Origin: Adiantum capillus-veneris
Taxonomy: Eukaryota > Streptophyta > Polypodiopsida > Polypodiales > Pteridaceae
Direction of reading: 5' to 3'
NCBI GenBank assembly: GCA_014529385.2
Contig: CM043967.1
Span: 127,881,182-127,945,181 of the forward strand
DNA length: 64,000 nt
Part shown: one piece after another, positions 31,976-41,615 of the stretch
How the letters are laid out: the number at the start of each line of letters is the position of its first letter
How positions within the stretch are numbered: the stretch's first letter is position 1
Made by a program: the position numbers and the translations under genes
The notes under the pieces: model-generated
What the model saw: only the letters and a program-made list of their open reading frames with translations
Databases searched by the model: none
Told to the model about the DNA's origin: nothing

Positions 31976-33030
31976 TCAATCCCATAAATCGGAGATGGGA
32001 GGGTTGCCTTGGGTATGTTCAGATTGCAAGGCTGGTTCTTCTTTGCACATCAAAGCTTTAAAAATAGGTGGAGCATTTGCCAGGCCGAAGGGAGCCATGC
32101 CAATTTGGAGCTTAGACGATGTAGGTAGATGACTTCCTATTAACGGATTGATACGTTGAAAGTAGGGCTTTAATCTCCATCCATTGACTCTGGTCTTGTG
32201 GAGTTTTCCTGATAAATCTGCTAATCTGTAACTACCATTTCCAAACTTTGTTTTTATCATGAAAGGTCCCTCCCATCTTTGCAAAAACTTTTTGTCAAGT
32301 CGAGTATCAAGTCGGTTATCATAGCGAAGAACCAACATACCTTCCTTCAATCCTTTCCCCTTGAGATTCTTGTTGATTTTGTCCCTTTGGCTTGTGGCTT
32401 GGGCAATGTAATAGTCGATGGACTCTTCTCTATCAAGCTCAAGTCGTCGAAGATCTAAAATTCTTTCCTGCAAAGCTTCTTTTGGCCTCTTTGCTCTCCG
32501 TGAGAGAATGCGTAGGCTTGCAATCTCCACCTCAATAGGAAGGAGTGCCTCCTGTCCATATACCAAATGAAAAGGAGTGAATTGAGTGGATACCTTGAAA
32601 GATGTTCTGTATGCCCATAGAGCTGCGGTCAAATGACGATCCCAGTCGTTTGGTCGATCTGCAACCTGCTTAGAAATGATCTTACATATCATTCCATTGT
32701 CAAAAGATTATCTAGGAGCTCTGCTCTAAACCCTGGACCACAATCTGACAAAATCTCTAATGGTGTGCCGAATCTACTGCATATGTGATCAAAGATAAAT
32801 TTTGATACCTCCTCGGCTGTAATTCGTGTTATACTTGCTGCCTCTGCCCATCATGTCATGTAATCTACTCCCACAATGATGAAGACCTTCCCGGTAGATG
32901 TGCGAGGTAAGGGGCCTATTTCATCCACACCCCACTTCTCAAAAGGACCATACAAAATTATTGGAACTCGAGATTCGTAAGTGAGTCGTCGATTTCCAGC
33001 AATCTGACAACCTTTGCATGACTTACACCA
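31976..33030 (-). pseudogene. A3 integrase core and C-terminal domain with 70-bp deletion
   Basis: The core starts GPFEKWGVDEIGPLP, where the position equivalent to Ala before Ile is Glu. The second Asp lies in the LSDCGPGF region. Compared with A4, 70 bases are missing at about 32698, which removes the PQCNGLVEKVNG segment with the catalytic Glu and shifts the frame. The rest (31976-32692) carries LWAYRTSFKV, FHLVYGQEALLP, RWEGPFMIK and VNGWRLKPYFQRI. Beyond that comes a tail with PFGLANAPPIF, which looks like a reverse transcriptase motif. This integrase cannot be active. Confidence 0.85.
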
Positions 33031-34296
33031 ATGCTGGACATCACGGTGTAGACTTGGCCAAACAAACCCTGCTTGCAAAATCTTTCTGTTTGTAATATCA
33101 TGAGAAAAATGACCCCCACAGACATCATCATGGCATGAAAAGAGGATTCTCTCTATTTCTTGAACAGAGGGCACCCTTCTTAGCACCAAATCTTTCCCTT
33201 TATAATACAGATCGTGTCCTATGAGTTGGTAAGGAGTTGCCTTTTTTACCAACCTATGCCTTTTCACTTTATCCAAGTGTTTAGGGCACTCACCAGTTTG
33301 GAGGAAAAATATGATGTCCTTCAATTCCTCTTGGCCTTGGTACTTTGGTTCGTAGAGCTTCACACCTCTTACCATGATCTGAAGTTTCTCATTGGCGAGA
33401 TAATCTGCTTCCTTGTTGAGGATTCTCACAACATGCTGTACTTGTGTAGCTTCAAAGTTCTTTATCAAATCCTTCACCTGTCTAGGCCACTCCACTAGAG
33501 TAGGGTTCTTGCACTTCCATATCCCTTGGATTTGCCTAATAACTAGTAAGGAATCACCTCTTATTATAAGTCTTTCGATGCCAAGTTTTCTGCATTCTTC
33601 AAGTCCCAACTTTAAGGTGACATACTCAGCCTCGTTATTAGAATGAACATTTTCCAAGGTGATACCTTTCTTAACAAGAACTTCCCTTTGTGGACTTAGA
33701 ATAAGAACCCCCCCTGCTGCTTGATTGTGTTGTCGTCGGTAAGCTCCATCAAAGCACAAAATGTGTGAATTGTCCATCTCCTCCTCATTATTTTGTGGTG
33801 TAGCTTTGTCTCTTGCCTTTGGTGACTCTTTCCTTTCTCTCACTTTGTATGTGAGAATGTCTGCAAGACCTGCCCTTGTGCTATCTTCCACAAGAAAAGT
33901 GTATTCGAACTCTTGAAGTTCTAGAACCCATTTGGCTATCCTAGATGAGAGGCTCATGTGTTGCACAACATATGGTAAATTGTTTTCCATGGTGAGAATG
34001 ACAAATGGTGCAGGTAAGAGATATGATCGGAACTTTCTTACCGCAAACATAATTGTGAATACCACCTTCTCCATATCGGTGTAGCCCTTCTCTGCAGCGA
34101 TCATGACTTTGCTTGCAAAGTATACTGGCCTCATGTAGCATGTTTTTGGGTCTTTTTGCATGAGAACTACATCCATGGCCTCCATTCCTACACTTGGTGT
34201 GATGTAATATATATCCTTTGGATTTGGTGGCATTATTGTTGGAAGAGAGTTGAGAATACCCTTTACTTCAGTAAAGCATACTTCGTGTTCCTCTCT
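33030..34296 (-). CDS. A3 dual RNase H and integrase zinc domain
   Basis: This is part of an open frame of 460 codons (32851-34233). The first RNase H lies around PVYFASKVMIAAEKGYTDME and VFTIMFAVRKFRSYL and lacks convincing catalytic acids, so it is the degenerate ancestral domain. Then EDSTRAGLADILTY leads to the archaeal-type RNase H: Asp in CFDGAYRRQ, Glu in NNEAEYVTLKLGL, Asp in RGDSLLVIRQ, and the last Asp in NKEADYLANEKL. All four acids are present. The integrase zinc domain follows (HDDVCGGHF, CKGCQ). Within this part the frame is intact. Confidence 0.8.
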
Positions 34297-34980
34297 TCAT
34301 TCAAATGTGGGTTTGTTTGCTAGCTTGTGCAAAGGTGCAATAGCTTCCGCTAGAAGGTGAATGAAACGAGACATGTACCTTACTTTGTGGTTGAAAGTCA
34401 TGAGCTCCTTGGTTGTCGTTGGTGGTTGTAGTGACAAGAGAGAATTTACTTTTGATGGATCCACTTGAATTCCTTGCAAAGAAACCACATGACCTAGCAA
34501 TACCACTTGTGACTCTGCAATGTGACACTTCTCAGGATTAAGCTGTCCCCCAAATTGATGAAGCCTCCTAAGCCCCTCCTCAACTTTTTGGCAATGAAGT
34601 CTTTGGCTACTATAGATACAGAAGTCATCCATAAAAACCCTAATTGACTTTCCAAAGAAGGGCTGAAAGAAAAGAGTTTTAAACCTTATAAAGGTACTAG
34701 GAGCATTTGTGAGCCCAAATGGCATCACTCTATAGGCAAAGCAACCCCAAGGTGTGATGAAAGTGATTTTTAATTGATCTTCTTCTGCTATTCTGATTTG
34801 AAAATACCCTGAATACCCATCACACACTGTGTAACATTCATAGCCGGCTACTTCGTTTAAGATTTCATCTTGGAAAGGAAGAGGAAAGTGATCCCTCTTT
34901 GTTGCAGCATTGAGCGGTTTGTAGTCAACCCAGACCCTCCATTTTCTGTTCTTTTTAGGGGTTACTACAATTGGGGACAC
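34297..34980 (-). pseudogene. A3 reverse transcriptase
   Basis: The frame of 227 codons runs [64 protein letters not shown], the active site FMDDFCIYSS, and LNPEKCHIAESQVVLLGH. It is bounded on both sides by TGA stops where A4 has Trp (TGG): before VSPIVV and after KPTFE. Apart from these two changes it is well preserved. It would be made as part of a gag-pol polyprotein. Confidence 0.85.
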
Positions 34981-37218
34981 TCACTCAGAGTTAGACACAG
35001 GGTAAATGAAACTAGCTTTGAGGAGTCGGTTAACCTCTGTCAAAAGTGCCTCTTGTTGTATTTTTCCTAGGTGCCTTAGCTTTTGAGCCACAGGTTTAGT
35101 ACCTGGTTTTAATTCTATGCCATGGTCTATAGCATCCACACCTCTAATTTGTGAGTAATCAGTGATAAACAAATTGGGATACCTCTTGAGCATATCGATG
35201 TAGGACCACTTCTCCTCAGGGGTAAGATCTTTTGCAAGCATCCTCTCAAAGTCTTCAAAGTGCTTGTGGTCACCTTTGTCATCCTTTGTTTGCTCCTTTG
35301 TTGGGTCAACCTCTATTGATGGAGTTTTTGATGTGTTGAAGATGATTCCCATTACCTCCAAAGATGATTCTTCTTCGCTATTGGATGTAGTGGTTGAACT
35401 TTCCTCGTCGCTTGAGCCAAAAATCTCTTCACTTTCTTCATCATCCGTGGTCTCATAGTTGATGTCGAGTTGCTTTCCTTCATGCCAATCATATACTACA
35501 TGTTGCCCCTTTTTGAGAATCAATTGTCCTCGTCCCCATTTTTGATCTGCATTCACAGCAATGAGCCAAGGCCTCCCTAGGATGATGGGATAGCCCTCCC
35601 CCTTGGCTGGCTTAACATACATGTCCACACGTGCATCTATATTACATACAGAAACTTTTACATTCTCGATGATCCCTAGGCACTTCACACTTGCATTGTT
35701 GGCCAGCCTAGCTTGACAATTAGAGGATTTAGTGATTTCAAGCCCTAGTCTATTCATGGCTCTTTCCGTGATCACACACATTTGTGCTCCACCATCAACA
35801 TACACATTGGATACCTTCCTACCCCTTACATAAGCATCTACAATAGGTTCCACATCTTGTTGTGGCTTTGAAGTCAATGCCTTTACTGTCACCTTTTCTT
35901 TCTTTCTTGGGAGTCTTGTGCTTACAAGTTTCGACCAGTGCTTTCTCACCTTGGGTGATATATGTAGGAGTTGAGGCCAAGAAATATTGGGCTTTTGAGT
36001 TTGAAAATCTTCTAAGATGTTGTAGGGCTCCATATTCTTTCCTAATGGAAAATCGTTGATGCCGATCTCCCTTCTCCTTGACCTCTGCTTCTTGCCTCCT
36101 TCCTCCTTCTTTGACTTTTTCTTCCTCTCCTTCCTTGCAGGTTCTGACTCTTCATTCCTTGTGTCTTCATCCTTGTTGTGTGCTCTTGTGCGCTTTTCTG
36201 TTGGCATAACATCAAAATGTATAGGGCTCACCTCTATCTCCTCTTCCAGCTTTATGATGTTTACTCCTCTCTCTTCCTCCACTGGTGGGACAGGAGGGAT
36301 GTTTGCCACTGGAGGTGGTGGTGGTCGACAAAGAATTTGTGGGTCTTGAGCATGCTCTTGGTGCACCATGAGCGGAGGGGGTCTAGGAGGGTATATGTCC
36401 CCTAGAAGCCTTCGAGGGTGAGGGCAATTATACATGCCATGACCAACTTCGCTGCAATTCCAGCATCTCAACTCTTGTGCTTGACGTCGTTGACTGCGAT
36501 TCCCTTCTCTTGGTTGTCGTTGTTGGGGTAGGCCCTGCACTAGATTCAAGGTGAGACTCTCTAGTTGTTGAGTTAATCTTTGCAAGATCTCTTGTTGTGA
36601 TCCTTCCCCTATTTGTGAAGTTTGGGCAAGAGAGCCCCTAACTTGTGCTCCCATGCTCGGTGAAGAATCCCCCTCAATGACTTCATTTAGGTCCCTTGTT
36701 CTATGTGCTTGAAAATTTAACTTCTTGAATTTTACCATGGCCACCTCACGTGCTTCCTCAAATGTTGATGGGAATTTTAACTCTACCTTGGTCTTCAAAA
36801 TTGGATAGAAGCCAGCCATGAACCTATCTTTCTGTAGAAAGTTTGGTGCACCACCTTGGTTTTGTAAGGTAGCCTCCCATCTATCCCATAGGTTAAGGAA
36901 AACGGCCTCATAAGATGGGTAGTCTTCAAGGAATACCTGTTTATGTTGAAGTAGACACTTCCAAAGACCCTCTGGAGTATCTCCTTGCCTAAATTTGGCA
37001 AGAAAAATTGCACGTAGCCTCTCCCAATTGGTTTTGTTTTGCGGTTGCAAGGCCTCGTACCATGCCTTAGCCTCCCCTTTGAGAACGAGTGGAAAAGCAC
37101 GCAGCTTTACCTCTGCTTGATCTCTCCCAGAGATGAGGTGTGCCATCTCCAAATTATCCAGAAATTCTTGTGCATCCTCACCATTTTTAGAATGAAAGGT
37201 AAGAAAAGTACTTGACAT
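34981..37218 (-). CDS. A3 gag-protease polyprotein (open)
   Basis: The most likely start is the ATG ending at 37218 (MSSTFLTFHSKNGEDAQEF); the frame opens slightly earlier but only with a GTG. Order over about 745 residues: capsid-like part (KLRAFPLVLKGEAKAWYEAL, FLAKFRQGDTPEGLW, NLWDRWEATLQNQGG), basic/Gln linker, zinc knuckle CWNCSEVGHGMYNC (near 36430-36475), Pro-rich segment, Lys/Arg/Glu-rich segment (KERKKKSKKEEGGKKQ), protease with VDGGAQMCVIT and PIILGRPWL, then an acidic Ser/Thr linker (DDEESEEIFGSSDEESS). It ends in TGA where A4 has Trp. This is the longest intact gene of the window; gag and protease could still be made. Confidence 0.88.
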   Translation of the reverse strand: MSSTFLTFHSKNGEDAQEFLDNLEMAHLISGRDQAEVKLRAFPLVLKGEAKAWYEALQPQNKTNWERLRAIFLAKFRQGDTPEGLWKCLLQHKQVFLEDYPSYEAVFLNLWDRWEATLQNQGGAPNFLQKDRFMAGFYPILKTKVELKFPSTFEEAREVAMVKFKKLNFQAHRTRDLNEVIEGDSSPSMGAQVRGSLAQTSQIGEGSQQEILQRLTQQLESLTLNLVQGLPQQRQPREGNRSQRRQAQELRCWNCSEVGHGMYNCPHPRRLLGDIYPPRPPPLMVHQEHAQDPQILCRPPPPPVANIPPVPPVEEERGVNIIKLEEEIEVSPIHFDVMPTEKRTRAHNKDEDTRNEESEPARKERKKKSKKEEGGKKQRSRRREIGINDFPLGKNMEPYNILEDFQTQKPNISWPQLLHISPKVRKHWSKLVSTRLPRKKEKVTVKALTSKPQQDVEPIVDAYVRGRKVSNVYVDGGAQMCVITERAMNRLGLEITKSSNCQARLANNASVKCLGIIENVKVSVCNIDARVDMYVKPAKGEGYPIILGRPWLIAVNADQKWGRGQLILKKGQHVVYDWHEGKQLDINYETTDDEESEEIFGSSDEESSTTTSNSEEESSLEVMGIIFNTSKTPSIEVDPTKEQTKDDKGDHKHFEDFERMLAKDLTPEEKWSYIDMLKRYPNLFITDYSQIRGVDAIDHGIELKPGTKPVAQKLRHLGKIQQEALLTEVNRLLKASFIYPVSNSE

Positions 37219-37271
37219 TTTTACAATACAAGGAGGCTTGTGTACCACAAAGTTTTGACTACGATGAGTGA

Positions 37272-37484
37272 TCACATCAAAATGAAAATATATACATCAA
37301 GTGTTAGTTCATAATTTATCATAGGAAAAATAAAAGGGTTGATTGAGGCATTAATTTCATTAAGGCGAGTGGGTCCAAAAATTCTCCTAATGGTTGCTTG
37401 AAATCTAAATTTTGTAGCAATTATGATGTGCACAGATTGACGAGCTATGGGTGTAAAAGGAGAAGCAGCTCCAGGTTGGTTCAT
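37272..37484 (-). CDS. A3 leader ORF copy 2
   Basis: A 70-codon frame with ATG start, stop 53 bases before the gag ATG. It aligns without any gap to the neighbouring 70-codon ORF (37568-37780), 30 of 70 residues identical by my count. Conserved are FG-x2-RL-x-EI, the P-x-INY box and the DV-x2-FIL ending. The same ORF is found unchanged in A4 (63261-63473). Codons for conserved residues differ (Pro CCA/CCT, Val GTC/GTA, Arg AGA/CGC), so the likeness is at protein level. Function unknown; there is no export signal or membrane segment. Confidence 0.6.
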   Translation of the reverse strand: MNQPGAASPFTPIARQSVHIIIATKFRFQATIRRIFGPTRLNEINASINPFIFPMINYELTLDVYIFILM

Positions 37485-37567
37485 GTGACAATGTGTTCTC
37501 CTTTTTCTTTCTCTTGAAGAAAGTTTCCTTTGAGTGGATCGCTATCCAAGCGCCTCTTGTCCCTGCT

Positions 37568-37780
37568 TCAAAACAAAATAAAAACATGGACATCAAATGA
37601 ATCATCATAATTAATGAATGGAAGAATGCTGGGATTTGGAGATGCCAAGATTTCACCAAGTCTTTCTACTCCAAACATAAAAACAATGCGTTGTTGGTAA
37701 AAAAATTTGCGATCTACACAAATGTTAATTCTGATGCGTTGTGAAAAATGAAAAGCATATGGTGCAACTCTATGGTTCAT
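37568..37780 (-). CDS. A3 leader ORF copy 1
   Basis: A 70-codon frame from the ATG ending at 37780 (MNHRVAPYAFHFSQRIRIN) to a TGA. It is the upstream partner of the ORF at 37272-37484, 83 bases away, and the closer relative of the A1 leader ORF (37 of 61 residues). It has several aromatic residues and ends in SFDVHVFILF. It sits about 27-46 bases from the primer site, so its start codon would be among the first on the genomic RNA. Whether the two copies are separate peptides or exons of one protein is not decided by the sequence. Confidence 0.6.
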   Translation of the reverse strand: MNHRVAPYAFHFSQRIRINICVDRKFFYQQRIVFMFGVERLGEILASPNPSILPFINYDDSFDVHVFILF

Positions 37781-37806
37781 GAGGAGAATAGAAGGCAATT
37801 AGGAAA

Positions 37807-37826
37807 GTTCCTCGGTGGGGGCACCA
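37807..37826 (-). promoter_or_regulatory. A3 primer-binding site
   Basis: The minus strand reads TGGTGCCCCCACCGAGGAAC, six bases inside the LTR. It matches the sites of A1 and A2 except at a few positions. Confidence 0.75.
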
Positions 37827-37832
37827 CTTTTA

Positions 37833-37971
37833 TGAGAGCGGATTTTTTGAGATGAGGCTCAACTCAAGGCTCCCACTAGACAACCACTCCGTGAGACCCT
37901 ACACACGCATATTTCTTAGGGGCACGACCCTCTTTTATGGAGAAAGAACGAAACCAAAACAAACCATATAC

Positions 37972-38004
<33 letters not shown>

Positions 38005-39826
38005 TCCTTATGTGCTTCAACACAAAATGCCCTTCAACCATTCAACACACACTCCTTAAGCAATCCCTTTGAACACTGCACAAACTCACATGCAAAGATT
38101 GACCTTCACCATATTAGTGCTCATATACTTCTAAGAAAACACGCACAAAACCTCAAAATTCAAAACACCATAATGCACAAATACTTGACAACTCCTTTCC
38201 TTTCCCAAAAGAAGAGACTACTTACACACATAAGGAGGCATGCATAGAGAGCTCTTCTCCATCTATGCAGCCCCAAGACTTAATTACACACAACATAAGG
38301 AGAGAGGCCAAGCAAATAGACACCATGGTGCACAAAATACTTTCTCAACAAACAAGCAACCCGATGAGCACAAAATATGAGAAGCTGCCAAGATATGCTT
38401 ACCAATTTTACATGCGTTTAGAGAAAAAGTGTGACGACGACACCCCAATTGCAACAATTTGTTGATCAAACCATGAGATAGATCATTGAACTTGATATCC
38501 TTGCTCTCATACAGAATCTACAATCCTTATTTAGGGATGAGTATGGTAAGAGAAATGTTTGCAAGAGAATGGTAGCAATAGCATATTGATGCTCTCTCTA
38601 TGGTGCCGCTTATGATAGCGAGCTTAGGAAATGGATAGGGAGACAAGAGGAGAGAGATATTAGGGCTTCCCTAACCTTAGAGGATCTTATTTGCAGCAAT
38701 GGAGTAGGTGTGTGTATTTTTGTGCTTGCCAAAGGGCCTTTTTATAGCTGTACAAGACCTTGGGTTAGGTTAAACTTGACTAGGGTAGGTAATTAACCAT
38801 AGTTAGGTTCCCTTTTGACCATTCCTTCAATTATGCAAATAAGGGACTTATTTTTTCATTAAAAATAGCCTTTTAAGTCGTGGAGTCTCCATAAGGGTTG
38901 ATAATGTATGCGGGCCCCACCATGATGTCCCTCCAGTGGCTCCACAGAGTGTCCCCATCCTGTTTGTTGTGTCTCTGGAAGCATCTTGAGCCGACCCCTC
39001 CACATGCAAGTGGTTTTTAACTCCCCATTGGTATTGTAGACTATTGGAGAAGTCAAGAAAACTTTTCACCTTTGTGGTTTATCTGATTGTGATTTTGACC
39101 TGCAGTAACAGTGTCCGCAGCACCTTGTTTTCACCATAACTTTCAGTCTGTAACTCAGAATTGGGTGCTGTAAAAGGCAAAGTTGACCTTATCAAAGTGT
39201 TTAAGCTGATTTTGGAGTGTTCCTCAAGTATACCCACGAGCTAAGGCGTTCAAGATGCATCCAAAACACCTTATGAACCAAGTCTCCTTGTAGGGGGCTC
39301 TTTAGCGTGCCTCCAAGGTGTAGCATGCTTTTTTCAAAAGAGAATCCACCTTAAACAAATGAGGTAGGCTCCAATAAAGTTTGATTTATTGGGGATATAC
39401 ATTATATTTAAGATTTGTTGACCAACACAAGTAAATGATCCAAGAGTTGGGTCACATAGTGGTGAGGAAGGGAAGGCCTACAAGGTTAACCCTACCCTTG
39501 AGAGACGATGGGTAAAATAAGTGCCCATAAATTATTTATTTACAAATTATGGGATGTAGATAGCTATTTAAATTAGTAAAGGTAATTAGTTAAAAGAATA
39601 TGCAGTAAAAAAACTAGGAGAGTAGAATTAAGTTAACCATTTACATTTAGCATGAAGAGAGAAATATGATGTAAATGCATAAAGATCTAATAAGGGTAAG
39701 GTTTTTGTATGGAAAAAGGCTATTAGAGAAAGAGAGAATGAACACTAGGTTAAAACTTTGATAAAAAATATATACATTTGAGTAGAAATGTAGTGCAAAT
39801 GCAAGGTTACCATTTAACGCTACTCA
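37833..39826 (-). repeat. A3 5' LTR (right copy)
   Basis: It is a direct repeat of 29804-31813. Its CA run is about 30 bases. A minus-strand TATA-like CTATAAAAAGG lies at about 38737-38747. It is followed by CTAC and then by the resumed B reading frame at 39831. Confidence 0.93.
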
Positions 39827-41288
39827 CTACATGGTGAAGAATGCGGGTGGAAACAGAGCTTCAAATTTGTTTTGGTATTTAGAAAAAGTGTGTATCCTCC
39901 AGAAGAGTGCCTACATGTCCAAGGAGGCTTTTGCACCTTTTTTCCAGGCAAAGAGAGGCATGAAGGTGGATTGGGCATCAGTTCTGAATGATCGGATGCA
40001 ATTAACCAGAAAAAGAGATCGACGTTGGACACCAACAGTGGTGGGCAGAGTAGCACCTTATTTGGTTGCAATTTTTGAGTATGTTCTAAAGGTTCCGACA
40101 TTAGCAACAGGTTTGAAGACACCAGTGGTAGATGTGGCGAGAGAAGAGGGAATAGCATATGAAAGTAAGAGAAGGAAATTGTTGTTGGGCTCTCCAACAG
40201 TTGAAAAAGGTAAATCACCTTTCAAAGTCTCTTGGAAGGGTTTGGAAGAATTTAAATCAAAGCTGAATAGTTTCATAATGGAATCAGAATCAAAGAAATC
40301 GGAGTCCAAAGGCAAAAAGGTAATGCTGTTTATGAAAGGAATGGGTGGAGATGTGGAGAAGACTGCTCTGAAAAGTTTGAAAGTAAAAGCGGGGGGCAGT
40401 GACAGTTATGAGAATAAGGGAATTTTTTCTGTGGAACAGGCAGCTAACAATTTGACTCAACTGAATGAGTTTATGCAGAATCAAGATGCAGCTTTAAGGG
40501 TGATGGAAGCTGCAAAAATGGAGCATAAATTCAGTGCTATCCCGGAGTGGGAAATGCAGAAAGTTCGGATGCAGTTGTTTCAAGAGAGGTCAGATAAAGA
40601 AAGACTGGAGAAGGAAGTTAAACGGATTACATGAGAGGCTTTGGTGAGAAATGCTGAAGTTCTGAGTGTAGCTGAGGATTTTACTAAGTGGGCAGACGAA
40701 CTAAAAGCTGCGGTAGATGAACAATGCAAAGAACTGGGAGACAAAGTGGCTGAGTTGACCACTAAGAATATTTTCTTGATTAATAGATTGACTCCATTGA
40801 TGGATATGGAGAAGGCCGCATTGCACAACCAAGGAATGACAATTATTTTGGTTGTAGATTTGGATGCGGATGTTCTGAAGCAGGAAGTGCTGGAGTATAC
40901 ACAAGAAATGTGGAATAAAGCTACTAGGCTTTGGAGGGAACACATGGAGGTGTAGACGAATAGATTCAAAAATTGGTTTCAGCTTCTAGCAGAAAAAGAG
41001 AGCGTTAGGAGAAAGAATGAGAAATTGAAGGTGGAAAATGAGAAATTGGTGGCAGAGATGCAAGAGTTGAAGGAAAAAAGTAAGGAGATTGAAGTGAATG
41101 CAGGGGGACTGAGTAAGTGGACGACAGAGCTGAGTAGTGATATTTTGGGACCACATTGGATTGTAGCAGGAGGAGTGGAATCAGAAGTGGAAAAGCAGGT
41201 GGAAGTAGAGGGGGAAAAGTAGGTGGATTTGGATGTTGCAGCAGAAAAGGTAGATGCAAAAGGGGATGCTGGGGAGCAGGTATTTTGA
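39827..41288 (+). pseudogene. B extra gene after integrase, 3' part
   Basis: One frame runs from 39831 to 41288, interrupted only by TGA at 40632, TAG at 40953 and TAG at 41220; the last stop is TGA at 41286. The N-terminal half has KNAGGNRASNLFWYLEKV, SKEAFAPFFQAKRGMKVDWA and GRVAPYLVAIFEYVLKVP. The C-terminal half is rich in Glu, Lys and Leu with heptad spacing (ERSDKERLEKEVKRIT, EKLKVENEKLVAEMQELKEK), probably coiled coil. No signal peptide or membrane segment is present, so it is not env-like. The layout recalls plant retroelement ORFs annotated as putative plant transposon proteins, a weak resemblance from memory. Confidence 0.6.
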
Positions 41289-41344
41289 TCAAGGGATTGT
41301 GGGTCCAGGTCACCCTGTGGCTCTAGCCACCGGGCTGTGTGAGG

Positions 41345-41615
41345 TGTTAAGCCTAGGAATTTTGGGAGGTTTTACCTTAGTGGAAGTTGGAATGTTAACT
41401 TTTGTACTTTTGGGATCCCAAGGGGTGTTCTTGGGGAAAGGGCGTTGCCCATTAGTCTTATCGAAGTATGTAACTGCCGATCAGTATCTTCTTGGGAATG
41501 TGAAAGCGGAAGTTATGGTGGATTTAGTTTGTTGTCAGTTTCTATGTTCTGTTCTAGGTCCAGTTCCATTCTGATTTCAGTGTTTTGTCTATTCTGAATT
41601 TCTGTGCCTTAAACA
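41345..41615 (+). repeat. B 3' LTR
   Basis: It is a direct repeat of 22891-23160 with scattered substitutions. It is followed by CAAAG, the target duplication. A clear polypurine tract is not obvious just upstream (GTGTGAGG only). Confidence 0.92.

Larger units (their letters stand above)
29804..39826 (-). mobile_element. A3: recent Tat-like Ty3/gypsy element inside B
   Basis: LTRs of 2010 and 1994 bases (29804-31813, 37833-39826) start TGAGAGCG and end CGCTACTCA in plus orientation, forming terminal inverted repeats. CTAC flanks both ends. On the minus strand: LTR, primer site (37807-37826), two tandem leader ORFs, gag-protease (34981-37218), reverse transcriptase, two RNase H domains, integrase, polypurine tract (31819-31830), LTR. 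Coding is open over long stretches, so it is younger than A1 and A2, but two TGG-to-TGA changes and a 70-bp integrase deletion inactivate it. Confidence 0.93.
22891..41615 (+). mobile_element. B: Ty3/gypsy element with an extra post-integrase gene
   Basis: Its 270- and 271-base LTRs (22891-23160, 41345-41615) start TGTTAAGCC and end TTAAACA. The flanks CAAAG (22886-22890 and 41616-41620) form a perfect 5-bp target duplication inside H gag. Gene order is gag, protease, reverse transcriptase, RNase H, integrase, then a long additional frame. No archaeal-type RNase H is seen. With A3 removed it is about 8.7 kb. Stops and frameshifts occur in every gene. Confidence 0.9.

Noticed and set aside
36056-36405. 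Plus-strand frames opposite A3 gag
   Set aside because: They are antisense shadows of the gag-protease frame on the minus strand, which carries all the recognisable motifs.
39831-41288. Retroviral envelope gene in element B
   Set aside because: The position fits, but there is no signal peptide, transmembrane segment or furin-like site; the product looks soluble and coiled coil.
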